Below the pieces are notes generated by a model. That model was not told where the DNA came from and made no database searches. It saw only the letters and a list, made by a program, of their open reading frames with translations. Of a stretch of DNA of 64,000 nt, positions 53,201 through 61,221 are shown piece after piece (within the stretch, counting starts at the first letter, position 1; every line of letters begins with the position of its first letter). Source of the DNA: Salinibacterium amurskyense (GTDB lineage: Bacteria; Actinomycetota; Actinomycetes; Actinomycetales; Microbacteriaceae); assembly GCF_002797685.1 (NCBI RefSeq), contig NZ_PGFH01000001.1:186001-250000 (forward strand), given 5' to 3'. The position numbers and the translations under genes were made by a program.

Positions 53201-54097
53201 TTAGCTCTTGCGGACGCTATGCCCGCCGAACTGATTACGGAGAGCAGCGACAGCCTTCATTGAGGGCGAGTCTTCTTGACGAGAGACAAAGCGCGCGAAG
53301 ATTGCTGCGCTGATAGTGGGAACCGCAACCGCCTGGTTGAGCGCTTCGTGCACCGTCCACCGGCCCTCCCCCGAATCTTCGACGTAGCCGGCGATGTCAG
53401 CAAACTCGGGATCTTCTTCCAGTGCTTTCACGAGGAGTTCAAGCAGCCATGATCGAACGACTGTTCCGCGTTGCCATGCCTTGAATGTTCCGGGAACATC
53501 TTCAATGAGATCTTTGCGGCTAACGAGCAGTTCAAATCCTTCGGCCCAGGCCTGCATCAACGCATATTCGATGCCGTTGTGGACCATTTTCGCGTAATGT
53601 CCGGCACCTACAGGGCCAGCATGCACGAATCCTTCATCGCGAGGACCTTCAGGACGAAGCGCGTCGAATATCGGCATCGCGCGCTCAATGTCACTTTTTT
53701 CGCCGCCGGCCATCAGCCCGTAACCGTTTTCGAGGCCCCAAATTCCCCCCGAAACTCCAACATCAACGAAGTCAAGCTTCAATTCAGCTAGCTGGTCTCG
53801 GTGAAGTTGGTCATCGGTGAAGCGCGTGTTTCCGCCATCGATGACGAGGTCGCCCGGCTCAAGAAGTGCTGCAACGTCGCTAATCACCGAGTCGGTAATT
53901 GGCCCCGAGGGAACCATGACCCACACGATTCGCGGGGTGGGCAATGCATCCACTAAGTCAGATAGTTCGGCAACATCGGAGACCTCGGCGTTCGGGTCAT
54001 AGCCGGTGACCGTAAGACCGGCAGCTCGCATGCGCTCGCGCATGTTGCCGCCCATTTTTCCGAGTCCGATGATTCCGACGTGCGTGGTGTCTGCCAT
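53201..54097 (-). CDS. gnd: 6-phosphogluconate dehydrogenase, short (GndA-like, probably NAD-type)
   Basis: 298 residues, the short decarboxylating form. The Rossmann motif GIIGLGKMGGNM is followed by YDPN, where NADP enzymes usually have an arginine, so NAD is likely. DGGNTRFTDD and GVSGGIWGLENGYGLMAGG are substrate motifs, GHYAKMVHNGIEYALMQ holds the catalytic lysine. It converts 6-phosphogluconate to ribulose-5-phosphate and CO2. Placed between dnaN and recF, a known actinobacterial arrangement, 3 bases from dnaN. Confidence 0.95.
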   Translation of the reverse strand: MADTTHVGIIGLGKMGGNMRERMRAAGLTVTGYDPNAEVSDVAELSDLVDALPTPRIVWVMVPSGPITDSVISDVAALLEPGDLVIDGGNTRFTDDQLHRDQLAELKLDFVDVGVSGGIWGLENGYGLMAGGEKSDIERAMPIFDALRPEGPRDEGFVHAGPVGAGHYAKMVHNGIEYALMQAWAEGFELLVSRKDLIEDVPGTFKAWQRGTVVRSWLLELLVKALEEDPEFADIAGYVEDSGEGRWTVHEALNQAVAVPTISAAIFARFVSRQEDSPSMKAVAALRNQFGGHSVRKS

Positions 54098-54100
54098 GAA

Positions 54101-55246
54101 CTACCTCAACAACAGGTTGGGCTGGAGAAGGTACTTGTAGTTGTCGCTGCCCGGCTGGTCTTTTGACGATTGGCTAGTGATCAACACGGGGCCTGGCTTG
54201 TTCGGGTTTTCCGTCTTGGTAAACGAAATGCGCACGAACTCGGAGTGCACGGAACTCAATCCATCGATGAGGAACTGTGGCTTCAGCGAAACCACAGTGT
54301 CGTCACCGGTCAAGAACGCATCGATGGTCTCGGATGCCTGAGCCTGCTCAGATCCGATCGCCTCAAGAGTGACTCCCTCTTCGGTGAATGTGAAGCGCAA
54401 TGCGGCTTCGCGTTCGAGCACCAGAGAGACACGACGAACAGCTTCGATCAACTCTCCCGTGTTCATGACTGCGAAGTTATCCACAGTCTCGGGAAAAAGT
54501 CGGCGAACCGGTGGAAAATTGCCCTTGATGAGCAACGACGTCACAGTTTTCTTGTCCGCTTGGAAGGCGATGAGCTCGCGCTCATCGGTGCTCGTGATGG
54601 CCACGGAAATTTCTCCGCTGTTCCCGAAGGTCTTTCCGACTTCCATCAGCGTCTTCGCCGGCACGAGAGCGGTCGCGGTTTCAACACCCGAGGCGCCGGC
54701 ATCCCATTCGATGTCGCGAACGGCAACGCGGTAGCGGTCAGTGGCGACGAGCGAAATGTTGTTTTCAGAAACTTCGAGCTGCACACCGGTGATGACCGGA
54801 GTGACATCGTCACGCGAAGCCGCAACGGCGACCTGCGAAATGGCGGCCGAGAACAGATCCGCTTTCAGAGTTCCCACCTTGTCGGAAATCTGGGGAAGGC
54901 TTGGATACTCCTCGACGGGCATGCTCGACAATGTGAAATGACCGGTGCCACAGGCAACGATGATCTTGTTCTCTTCAGTGCTAAAACGCACGGGAGCATT
55001 GGGAAGTCGGCTTGCAATGTCGGCGAGAAGCTTGCCCGAAACGAGGATGCGACCAGGCTCTTCAACCTCAGCAACGATCTGAGTGCGAGCCGAAACCTCG
55101 TAGTCAAATGACGACAGTGTCAGACCCTCATCGGTGGCTTCAATCAAGACTCCACTCAAAATGGGCAGCGTTGTGCGCTGCGGCAGCAGTTTGACCGCAA
55201 ACGAAACCGCCTCGCTGAAGACGTCACGATTGACCTGAAACTTCAT
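54101..55246 (-). CDS. dnaN: DNA polymerase III beta subunit (sliding clamp)
   Basis: 381 residues with the three-domain beta clamp pattern: MKFQVNRDVFSEAVSFAVKLLPQRTTLPILSGVLIEA at the N-terminus, middle-domain PVITGVQLE and VATDRYRVAVRDI, and the C-terminal part ending PNLLLR-like. It forms a ring on DNA that tethers polymerases and in this group also stimulates NucS. The start ATG has AGGGG upstream. The ORF follows the putative oriC. Confidence 0.97.
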   Translation of the reverse strand: MKFQVNRDVFSEAVSFAVKLLPQRTTLPILSGVLIEATDEGLTLSSFDYEVSARTQIVAEVEEPGRILVSGKLLADIASRLPNAPVRFSTEENKIIVACGTGHFTLSSMPVEEYPSLPQISDKVGTLKADLFSAAISQVAVAASRDDVTPVITGVQLEVSENNISLVATDRYRVAVRDIEWDAGASGVETATALVPAKTLMEVGKTFGNSGEISVAITSTDERELIAFQADKKTVTSLLIKGNFPPVRRLFPETVDNFAVMNTGELIEAVRRVSLVLEREAALRFTFTEEGVTLEAIGSEQAQASETIDAFLTGDDTVVSLKPQFLIDGLSSVHSEFVRISFTKTENPNKPGPVLITSQSSKDQPGSDNYKYLLQPNLLLR

Positions 55247-55572
55247 GAACTACCCCTAACCGGATCACGCTCTGGCCGTTAATACTGGCACAGCCGATCC
55301 ACTTGCGAACTACAGGTTATTTGGGATTCAAATTTCATTCTTTAAAGGTCACACTCTTAACCGCTGTGGATTGTGTGTATAACTCGTCGAAATTCTTGTA
55401 ATTGCTGGAAACTACATCCGTGTGACTTGTTGACGAGCCGTGGAGAACAGTCGCACTCTCCGTGGAAACTCGAGTTACAAGAATTTCCAATTCCACAGAA
55501 AGATTCTTGTGATCAACAATCTTTCCGGCGAGTTGGAGAGGTTATCCCCAAGTTATCCCCAAGTGGGAAAAC
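55247..55572. other. oriC: dnaA-dnaN intergenic region, putative oriC
   Basis: 326 bases without genes. DnaA-box-like 9-mers: TGTGGATTG (55365-55373, two mismatches), TGTGTATAA (55374-55382, reverse of TTATACACA), and two direct copies of TTATCCCCA (55542-55550 and 55553-55561) exactly 11 bp apart. An AT-rich segment (about 55312-55350) could be the unwinding element. This interval is the usual origin position in actinobacteria. The boxes are weaker than those upstream of dnaA, so a two-part origin is possible. Confidence 0.75.
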
Positions 55573-56991
55573 CTACTTTTGAGTGAATCGGTGGTTTTGT
55601 TTGATGCGACTGGTCAGTTCAGTGACCTGGTTATAGATCGAACGACGCTCTTTCATTAGCTCCGTGATCTTCTTATTCGCGTACATCACGGTGGTGTGGT
55701 CCCGGTTGCCGAAGAGCTGACCGATCTTCGGCAGCGACAGATTCGTCATTTCACGGCAGAGATACATTGCGATCTGCCGAGCAGTTGCTACCGCCTGGGA
55801 ACGGGAAGACCCGTAGAGGTCGTCGACCGTGAGCTTGAAGTAGTCGGCAGTGTGATTAATGATGTCGACCGGTGCGATGACGTTGTCTTCATCCAGAGTG
55901 ATGAGATCCTTCAGCACTGTTTGAACCAGTGCCATATCTACCTCGGTGCGATTGAGGCTCGCAAAAGCGGTAACGCGGATTAGCGTGCCTTCGAGCTCGC
56001 GGATGTTCGACGACACCTTCGACGCCATGAACTCCAGGATGTCGTTGCCCACTTGCATCTTCTCGCTCTGCGCTTTCTTGCGAAGAATGGCGATGCGCGT
56101 CTCGAGATCAGGCGCCTGCACGTCGGTAATCAGACCCCACTCGAAGCGTGACCGCATCCGGTCTTCGAAACCGGTGAGGTGCTTCGGAGGTAGGTCGCTC
56201 GTGATGACCACTTGCTTGTTGTGGTCGTGAAGAGTGTTGAAGGTGTGGAAGAACGCCTCTTGAGTGGAGTCCTTGCCCTGCAAGAACTGGATGTCATCGA
56301 TGAGCAGAATGTCGATCTCGCGATAGCGCGACTGAAATACCGAGGCGCGGTTGTTAGCGATCGAGTTGATGAAGTCGTTCGTGAATTCTTCTGAACTCAC
56401 ATAGCGAACACGGATCCCGGGATAGAGGCTCTCGGCGTAGTGGCCGATTGCGTGCAAGAGGTGAGTTTTACCGAGACCCGATCCTCCATAGATGAAGAGC
56501 GGGTTGTAAGCCTTGGCGGGAGCTTCGGCTACGGCAACTGCTGCAGCATGGGCGAACCGGTTTGAGCCACCGATAACGAAGTTGTCGAAGCTGTATTTGG
56601 GGTTGAGCCGTGAGTCACTGCGGCGAGGGGAGGACGCTTTTTCCACGGGAGCCGGAGGAGTGGGCTCAATGTAGGGCTGCTCGGTATGAGGAAGATCCTG
56701 GGAAAGGGCATCCTGTTGGATCTCTGGATTCACGACTGTCGCAAAGTTGGTGACCCCGTGCGAATCGTCGAGGGCAGCGATTGCATCAATGAAGGGTTGT
56801 CGGAGTCGCTGTTCCAGCATGCCGCGGGTGAGTTCATTCGGAACCTCGAGATAGAGGGTTCCAGCCATCACACCTTTAGGTTCAACCAGATTCACGAAGC
56901 CCTGCAATTGCGGGGTAATTCGCTCGTCTCCGTTGAGGTGCGTCAGAACTACTTGCCATAGTCCCTTAGTCGGGTCGGGTGTTTCCGACAT
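55573..56991 (-). CDS. dnaA: Chromosomal replication initiator DnaA
   Basis: 472 residues. Domain I about 1-85, a proline-rich linker to 130, then AAA+ domain III with Walker A GGSGLGKT (169-176), Walker B LLIDDIQFL and sensor motifs, and domain IV with the DNA-binding signature LFGNRDHTTVMYA. It opens oriC and binds DnaA boxes. Five candidate boxes upstream (57028-57168) suggest autoregulation. It is divergent from rpmH. Confidence 0.98.
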   Translation of the reverse strand: MSETPDPTKGLWQVVLTHLNGDERITPQLQGFVNLVEPKGVMAGTLYLEVPNELTRGMLEQRLRQPFIDAIAALDDSHGVTNFATVVNPEIQQDALSQDLPHTEQPYIEPTPPAPVEKASSPRRSDSRLNPKYSFDNFVIGGSNRFAHAAAVAVAEAPAKAYNPLFIYGGSGLGKTHLLHAIGHYAESLYPGIRVRYVSSEEFTNDFINSIANNRASVFQSRYREIDILLIDDIQFLQGKDSTQEAFFHTFNTLHDHNKQVVITSDLPPKHLTGFEDRMRSRFEWGLITDVQAPDLETRIAILRKKAQSEKMQVGNDILEFMASKVSSNIRELEGTLIRVTAFASLNRTEVDMALVQTVLKDLITLDEDNVIAPVDIINHTADYFKLTVDDLYGSSRSQAVATARQIAMYLCREMTNLSLPKIGQLFGNRDHTTVMYANKKITELMKERRSIYNQVTELTSRIKQNHRFTQK

Positions 56992-57027
56992 TCTTTTCCC
57001 ATCCCTCTGCAGTAATTACTCACAGGC

Positions 57028-57168
57028 TTATCCACTGGTGAGTACAGCTATTCTCGCTGAAATACTGTGATCTTTTGGCCGTTATGCACCGATAGTCACC
57101 TTAGTTGTCCACAGCATGTCGTTACCAATACCGATGTATTCTGTGTGGATAATGCGGCGTTGTTCACA
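57028..57168. promoter_or_regulatory. DnaA-box cluster upstream of dnaA
   Basis: Within 141 bases: TTATCCACT (57028-57036), TTATGCACC (57082-57090), TTGTCCACA (57105-57113), TGTGGATAA (57144-57152, perfect TTATCCACA on the minus strand) and TTGTTCACA (57160-57168). They cover the dnaA promoter region and end just before the rpmH promoter. Probable sites for dnaA autoregulation and possibly part of the replication origin. Confidence 0.75.
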
Positions 57169-57175
57169 TTGCGGT

Positions 57176-57204
57176 TTGACCGCATCCGTTTAACGCCGTA
57201 GTTT
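57176..57204 (+). promoter_or_regulatory. Predicted housekeeping promoter for the rpmH operon
   Basis: TTGACC (57176-57181), a 17-base spacer and TAGTTT (57199-57204), about 75 bases before rpmH. A second TTGACT follows at 57212-57217 with a poorer -10. Prediction by pattern only. Confidence 0.5.
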
Positions 57205-57278
57205 TAATCAGTTGACTTCCGGCCTTAGGGCCTACCAATTCTTCCCGGCTGCTAGAGCTGGGCCTTGGAGATATAGCT

Positions 57279-57416
57279 ATGAGCAAGAGAACTTTTCAGC
57301 CGAACAACCGTCGCCGCGCGAAGGTTCACGGTTTCCGCCTTCGCATGCGTACCCGTGCCGGCCGCGCGATCTTGAGCGCGCGTCGTCGTAAGGGACGCAC
57401 CGAACTCTCCGCGTAA
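57279..57416 (+). CDS. rpmH: 50S ribosomal protein L34
   Basis: 45 residues, [19 protein letters not shown] at the start, then [11 protein letters not shown] and [11 protein letters not shown]. Full match to bacterial L34, very rich in arginine. TTGGAG lies 8 bases before the ATG. It heads the rpmH-rnpA-yidD-yidC-jag-rsmG series in the opposite direction to dnaA. Confidence 0.98.
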   Translation: MSKRTFQPNNRRRAKVHGFRLRMRTRAGRAILSARRRKGRTELSA

Positions 57417-57425
57417 TCTCGTCCG

Positions 57426-57767
57426 GTGCTGTCTAAGGCGAACCGCGTCGCGTTACCAAGCGATTTTCGTTTGGCTGTTCGTCGGGGTCGCCGTTTTACA
57501 GCACCGCACTGCGTTGTCCACATTGTGAACAACGAGAGGTCTCAGGGCGTGCGCTTTGGATTCATTGTTTCCAAGGCAGTAGGCAACGCGGTTGTACGTA
57601 ACCGGGTTCGTCGTCGACTCCGGGCGGCGGCAGCTCAGTTGCTCCCGGATGTGCACGCGAATGCGGATATCGTTGTTCGGGCTCTGGCAGGTTCCGCGCA
57701 AGCGGAGTGGACTACGCTACAGGCTGAGATCTCAGAAGGGATTGACCGCATCGTGGTGAAGGTATGA
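57426..57767 (+). CDS. rnpA: Ribonuclease P protein component
   Basis: 113 residues with a GTG start 9 bases after rpmH. RFGFIVSKAVGNAVVRNRVRRRLR is the RNR motif that binds the P RNA. It joins the RNA subunit to process tRNA 5' ends. Overlaps yidD by 4 bases. Confidence 0.96.
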   Translation: MLSKANRVALPSDFRLAVRRGRRFTAPHCVVHIVNNERSQGVRFGFIVSKAVGNAVVRNRVRRRLRAAAAQLLPDVHANADIVVRALAGSAQAEWTTLQAEISEGIDRIVVKV

Positions 57768-58075
57768 ACGCCGTCGTTACGTTCGCGCTGCTCATTCCGC
57801 GAAACCTCTGTGTGTTTATCCTGCGCATTTATCGTGCAGTAATTTCTCCGCTGTATGGAGATGTTTGCCGGTATTACCCGTCGTGCTCTCACTACACTCT
57901 TCAAGCTATTCAGCAGCACGGTGTTATCCGTGGTGTGTGGCTTGGCTCTCGTCGACTCCTTCGCTGCCACCCTTGGGCAGAGGGCGGTATCGATGACATC
58001 CCGGCTCGCCGGCATGACCGCTACCAGATCACCCGGTTCGGCTTTGTTATAGCCGCAAGCCACGAAAGGGGCTAA
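57764..58075 (+). CDS. yidD: Membrane protein insertion efficiency factor YidD
   Basis: 103 residues. The motif YRAVISPLYGDVCRYYPSCSHYTLQAIQQHG followed by GSRRLLRCHPWAEGG is diagnostic of YidD, including its conserved cysteines. It supports YidC-dependent insertion at the inner face of the membrane. ATGA overlap with rnpA; yidC follows after 7 bases. Confidence 0.96.
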   Translation: MNAVVTFALLIPRNLCVFILRIYRAVISPLYGDVCRYYPSCSHYTLQAIQQHGVIRGVWLGSRRLLRCHPWAEGGIDDIPARRHDRYQITRFGFVIAASHERG

Positions 58076-58082
58076 CCACTTC

Positions 58083-59060
58083 ATGGATCTTTTTGCTTTC
58101 TTTGGCAATCTGCTTTGGCCAATCAAGTGGGTAATCGAGGCAATCCTCGTCGCCTTTCACGAAATCCTTACCTTCTTCGGTATGGATGCGGATGCTGGCC
58201 TGACCTGGGTTCTTTCGATCGTCGGCCTCGTCCTCGTTGTGCGCGCAGCCTTGATTCCAGTCTTCGTGCGCCAGATCAAGAGCCAGCGTCGCATGATGGA
58301 AGTCGCGCCTCAGCTCAAGAAGATCCAGGACAAGTACAAGGGCAAGAAAGATCAGTTCTCTCGTGAGGCAATGTCTCGCGAAACGATGGCGATGTACAAG
58401 AACGCGGGTACCAACCCGTTTAGTTCCTGCCTTCCTCTTCTTCTGCAGATGCCGATCTTCTTCGGTCTCTTTTCAGTACTGCGTAACGCACAGCTCGAGG
58501 GAAATGCCCCGGGTGTTGGACTCCTCAACGCCGAGCTCTCAGAATCCTTCGGTACCTCGTCGCTGTTTGACATCGCTCCCCTGCACCTCGCGATCAGCAC
58601 GGCAGAGGGCAACGTAGCGGTCATCATTACTGCGGTCATCATGGTCATCCTGATGACTGGATCGCAGTTCATCACGCAACTTCAGATCATGTCGAAGAAT
58701 CAGTCGGCAGAGATGAAGGCTAGCCCCATGTACCGCCAGCAGCGGATCATGTTGTACCTACTCCCCCTCGTCTTCGCCTTCTCGGGATTCACGTTCCCAC
58801 TTGGCGTGATGTTCTACTGGCTGGTGTCGAACTTCTGGACCATGGGTCAGCAGTTCCTCGTTATTCGCAACATGCCCACCCCTGGCAGTGAAGCAGCACT
58901 CGCTCGAGAAGCGCGCCTTGCTAAGCGCAACCAGCGCAAGGGCATCGTCGAAGAAACTCCCGATGCCGGCACGATCGTGATCGAAGAACCTAAGAACCCG
59001 CAGCGGGAACAACCCGTTAGCAAAAACCGTGCGAAGAAGAAGCAGGGAAAGAAGAAATGA
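58083..59060 (+). CDS. yidC: Membrane protein insertase YidC
   Basis: 325 residues, the Oxa1-type with five membrane segments and no large external domain. NPFSSCLPLLLQMPIFFGLFSVLR and IMLYLLPLVFAFSGFTFPLGVMFYWLVSNFWTMGQQ are family blocks. The C-terminus is lysine-rich and may contact the ribosome. It inserts membrane proteins alone or with SecYEG. Overlaps jag by 4 bases. Confidence 0.95.
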   Translation: MDLFAFFGNLLWPIKWVIEAILVAFHEILTFFGMDADAGLTWVLSIVGLVLVVRAALIPVFVRQIKSQRRMMEVAPQLKKIQDKYKGKKDQFSREAMSRETMAMYKNAGTNPFSSCLPLLLQMPIFFGLFSVLRNAQLEGNAPGVGLLNAELSESFGTSSLFDIAPLHLAISTAEGNVAVIITAVIMVILMTGSQFITQLQIMSKNQSAEMKASPMYRQQRIMLYLLPLVFAFSGFTFPLGVMFYWLVSNFWTMGQQFLVIRNMPTPGSEAALAREARLAKRNQRKGIVEETPDAGTIVIEEPKNPQREQPVSKNRAKKKQGKKK

Positions 59061-59587
59061 CGAACGTTTCTGACACCGAGACCACCGCTGTCGAGTCCGC
59101 TCCCGTGGACGATCGCGAAGACCGTACTACCGCGCAACTCGAAGAAGAGGGCGATATTGCGGCTGACTACATCGAGGAGCTGCTCGATATTGCAGACCTC
59201 GATGGCGACATCGAGATCGATGCGCGGGCCGGTCGCTCCTATGTATCGGTAACGTCGAGCGAAGACACTAACCTTCGTCTGCTTTCCAAGCCTGACACTG
59301 TCACAGCACTTCAGGAGCTCACCCGAATTGCGGTTCAGAACAAGACCGGAGCGTTCTCGCGTCTCATTTTGGACATCGGTGGCTCGCGTGAAGCTCGTGC
59401 TGCGGAACTCTCGAAGCTTGTCGATGCGGCAGTTGCGCGCATCGAAGCGGGATCTGATTCTGCCGCACTCCCCCCGATGTCATCGTACGAGCGCAAGCTC
59501 GTTCACGATGTTGTGGCTGAGCGCGGTTTCGTGTCGCAGTCCAGCGGTGAAGGCCGCGACCGTCACACCGTCATTACTCGTTCATAG
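59057..59587 (+). CDS. jag: Jag/KhpB-like protein with degenerate KH domain and R3H domain
   Basis: 176 residues. An acidic N-terminus leads to the KH region (EIDARAGRSYVSVTSSEDTNLRLLSKPDTVTALQELTRIAV), in which the GxxG RNA-binding loop normally seen before the ALQ helix reads SKPD. The R3H domain follows with PPMSSYERKLVHDVVAERG and SSGEGRDRHTVI. The family is RNA-binding and linked to cell elongation. Loss of the GxxG loop suggests altered RNA contact by the KH part. The parS site begins within its stop region. Confidence 0.9.
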   Translation: MTNVSDTETTAVESAPVDDREDRTTAQLEEEGDIAADYIEELLDIADLDGDIEIDARAGRSYVSVTSSEDTNLRLLSKPDTVTALQELTRIAVQNKTGAFSRLILDIGGSREARAAELSKLVDAAVARIEAGSDSAALPPMSSYERKLVHDVVAERGFVSQSSGEGRDRHTVITRS

Positions 59588-59601
59588 TTTCACGTGAAAC
59601 A
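59586..59601. other. parS: parS site 1
   Basis: AGTTTCACGTGAAACA, one base off the 16-bp parS consensus TGTTTCACGTGAAACA and containing the perfect 14-bp palindrome. It covers the jag stop and touches the rsmG start. ParB encoded nearby should load CTP-dependent clamps here. Confidence 0.93.
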
Positions 59602-60237
59602 TTGACCGACGGAGTAGTGCTCGAACAAGAGCCTGAGATTGCGGCTGAGCTATTTGGCTCGCGTATTGACCTGGCGCGCGCGTACACCGAGAGCTTGGCT
59701 CTTCGAGGTGAAGAGCTTGGTCTTATCGGTCCCCTAGAGGTTCCCCGTCTGTGGTCGCGTCATATTGTGAATTGCGTGCTTGTCGCTCCCCTGCTTCGAC
59801 CGGGGCTCGTTGGTGACATTGGCAGTGGCGCGGGTCTTCCTGGTCTAGTTCTAGCAATCGCTCGCCCCGATGTGAACTTCGTTCTTATCGAACCCATGGA
59901 ACGCCGAGTTGACTGGCTCAATGCTGAAGTTGATCGCCTCGGGTTGTCGAATGTCGTTGTCGACCGCTCTCGTTCACAGGATGCTCCTTATGCTGAGGCT
60001 CTCACGCAGATCACTGCGCGTGCTGTCACTGCGCTTTCTAAGTTGATCCCCTCCACAGAGCACCTCCTTGCCCCCGGCGGCGAGATGGTGTTTATGAAGG
60101 GTGCGCGCATCGATGAAGAGATAGAGGCCGCTGCGAAGGTCATTCGCAAGGCCCGCCTCAAGGATGTGGAGTCTCTCGTTCTAGGTGAAGGCATCACGCC
60201 GGAGATCACAAGGGTCTTTCGGGCTAGAGTGGACTAA
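59602..60237 (+). CDS. rsmG: 16S rRNA (guanine527-N7)-methyltransferase RsmG
   Basis: 211 residues. The TTG start directly follows parS site 1; a GTG at 59617 is an alternative and neither has a good ribosome site. The SAM-binding motif DIGSGAGLPGLVLAIARPD and the block RAVTALSKLIPSTEHLLAPGGEMVFMKG identify RsmG. It methylates G527 of 16S rRNA; loss gives low-level streptomycin resistance in other bacteria. Confidence 0.93.
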   Translation: MTDGVVLEQEPEIAAELFGSRIDLARAYTESLALRGEELGLIGPLEVPRLWSRHIVNCVLVAPLLRPGLVGDIGSGAGLPGLVLAIARPDVNFVLIEPMERRVDWLNAEVDRLGLSNVVVDRSRSQDAPYAEALTQITARAVTALSKLIPSTEHLLAPGGEMVFMKGARIDEEIEAAAKVIRKARLKDVESLVLGEGITPEITRVFRARVD

Positions 60238-60295
60238 TTCGGCAGTCACTATCGCCGCTACCAGTCTTCCCCGTTTTTACAGCAGTCTGAGAGAA

Positions 60296-60311
60296 AGTTT
60301 CACGTGAAACA
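60296..60311. other. parS: parS site 2, overlapping the parA start codon
   Basis: AGTTTCACGTGAAACA, same form as site 1. The GTG start of parA (60304) is the central GTG of the palindrome, so ParB bound here could block parA translation initiation sites in DNA or transcription. Confidence 0.93.
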
Positions 60312-61221
60312 TCCCGAAAGCGAAGTCAACGAACAAGGTAAGTCGTTCGATGAAACCACGCCGCTTGCGCGGGAGATTGCGGATCTCACTCGTCGTCGAC
60401 AGGCTGTTGCATCAGCCTCCCTACCCCTTCCCTCTTCGCCACGCGTTTTCACGGTTGCTAACCAAAAGGGCGGGGTTGGAAAGACCACATCCACGGTTAA
60501 CTTGGCTGCTGCTCTTGCACGCACAGGTGCCCGCGTTCTTGTGATCGATCTCGATCCTCAGGGAAATGCGTCCACTGCCGTGGGTGTCGAGCATCGTTCG
60601 GAGACGTCAAGCGTCTACGACGTCATGATCAACGACGTGCCGATGGCAGATGTCGTACAGAAGAGTCCTGAATTCGACGCACTGTACTGCGTGCCGGCTA
60701 CGATCCACCTGGCTGGTGCCGAGATCGAGCTCGTTTCTCTCGTTGCCCGCGAACAACGGCTTCGCTCAGCGCTCGATACGTTCCTTTCGGAGACTCCCGA
60801 GCCGTTCCATTATGTCTTCATCGACTGCCCGCCGTCACTGGGCCTTCTCACCATCAACGCTTTCGTTGCGGCTCAAGAAGTTCTCATTCCAATTCAGTGC
60901 GAGTACTACGCGCTTGAGGGTCTGAGTCAACTTCTCAACAACATCAAACTGATCGAGCGTCATCTGAACCCGCGACTGCGAGTGTCCACGATCTTAATGA
61001 CCATGTACGACTCTCGCACTAATCTTGCTAATCAGGTGGTCGATGATGTGCGTGCTCACTTCCCCAAGCAGGTGCTGACTACTCTCATCCCCCGCTCGGT
61101 TCGGATTTCTGAGGCACCTAGCTACGGCCAGAGTGTGATCAGCTACGACCAGAACTCCCCTGGATCGCTTTCCTATCTTGAAGCGGCAGCGGAGATCGCA
61201 CATCGAGGAGCACCCAAATAA
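60304..61221 (+). CDS. parA: Chromosome-partitioning ATPase ParA (Soj)
   Basis: 305 residues. The deviant Walker A QKGGVGKTT near residue 55, FIDCPPSLGLLTINA and QCEYYALEGLSQLL are family signatures. The first ~45 residues are a polar extension. The only plausible start is GTG 60304 inside parS site 2; no other in-frame start occurs before the conserved domain. ParA binds DNA non-specifically and moves ParB-parS complexes. Its stop overlaps the parB start by one base (TAATG). Confidence 0.95.
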   Translation: MKHPESEVNEQGKSFDETTPLAREIADLTRRRQAVASASLPLPSSPRVFTVANQKGGVGKTTSTVNLAAALARTGARVLVIDLDPQGNASTAVGVEHRSETSSVYDVMINDVPMADVVQKSPEFDALYCVPATIHLAGAEIELVSLVAREQRLRSALDTFLSETPEPFHYVFIDCPPSLGLLTINAFVAAQEVLIPIQCEYYALEGLSQLLNNIKLIERHLNPRLRVSTILMTMYDSRTNLANQVVDDVRAHFPKQVLTTLIPRSVRISEAPSYGQSVISYDQNSPGSLSYLEAAAEIAHRGAPK

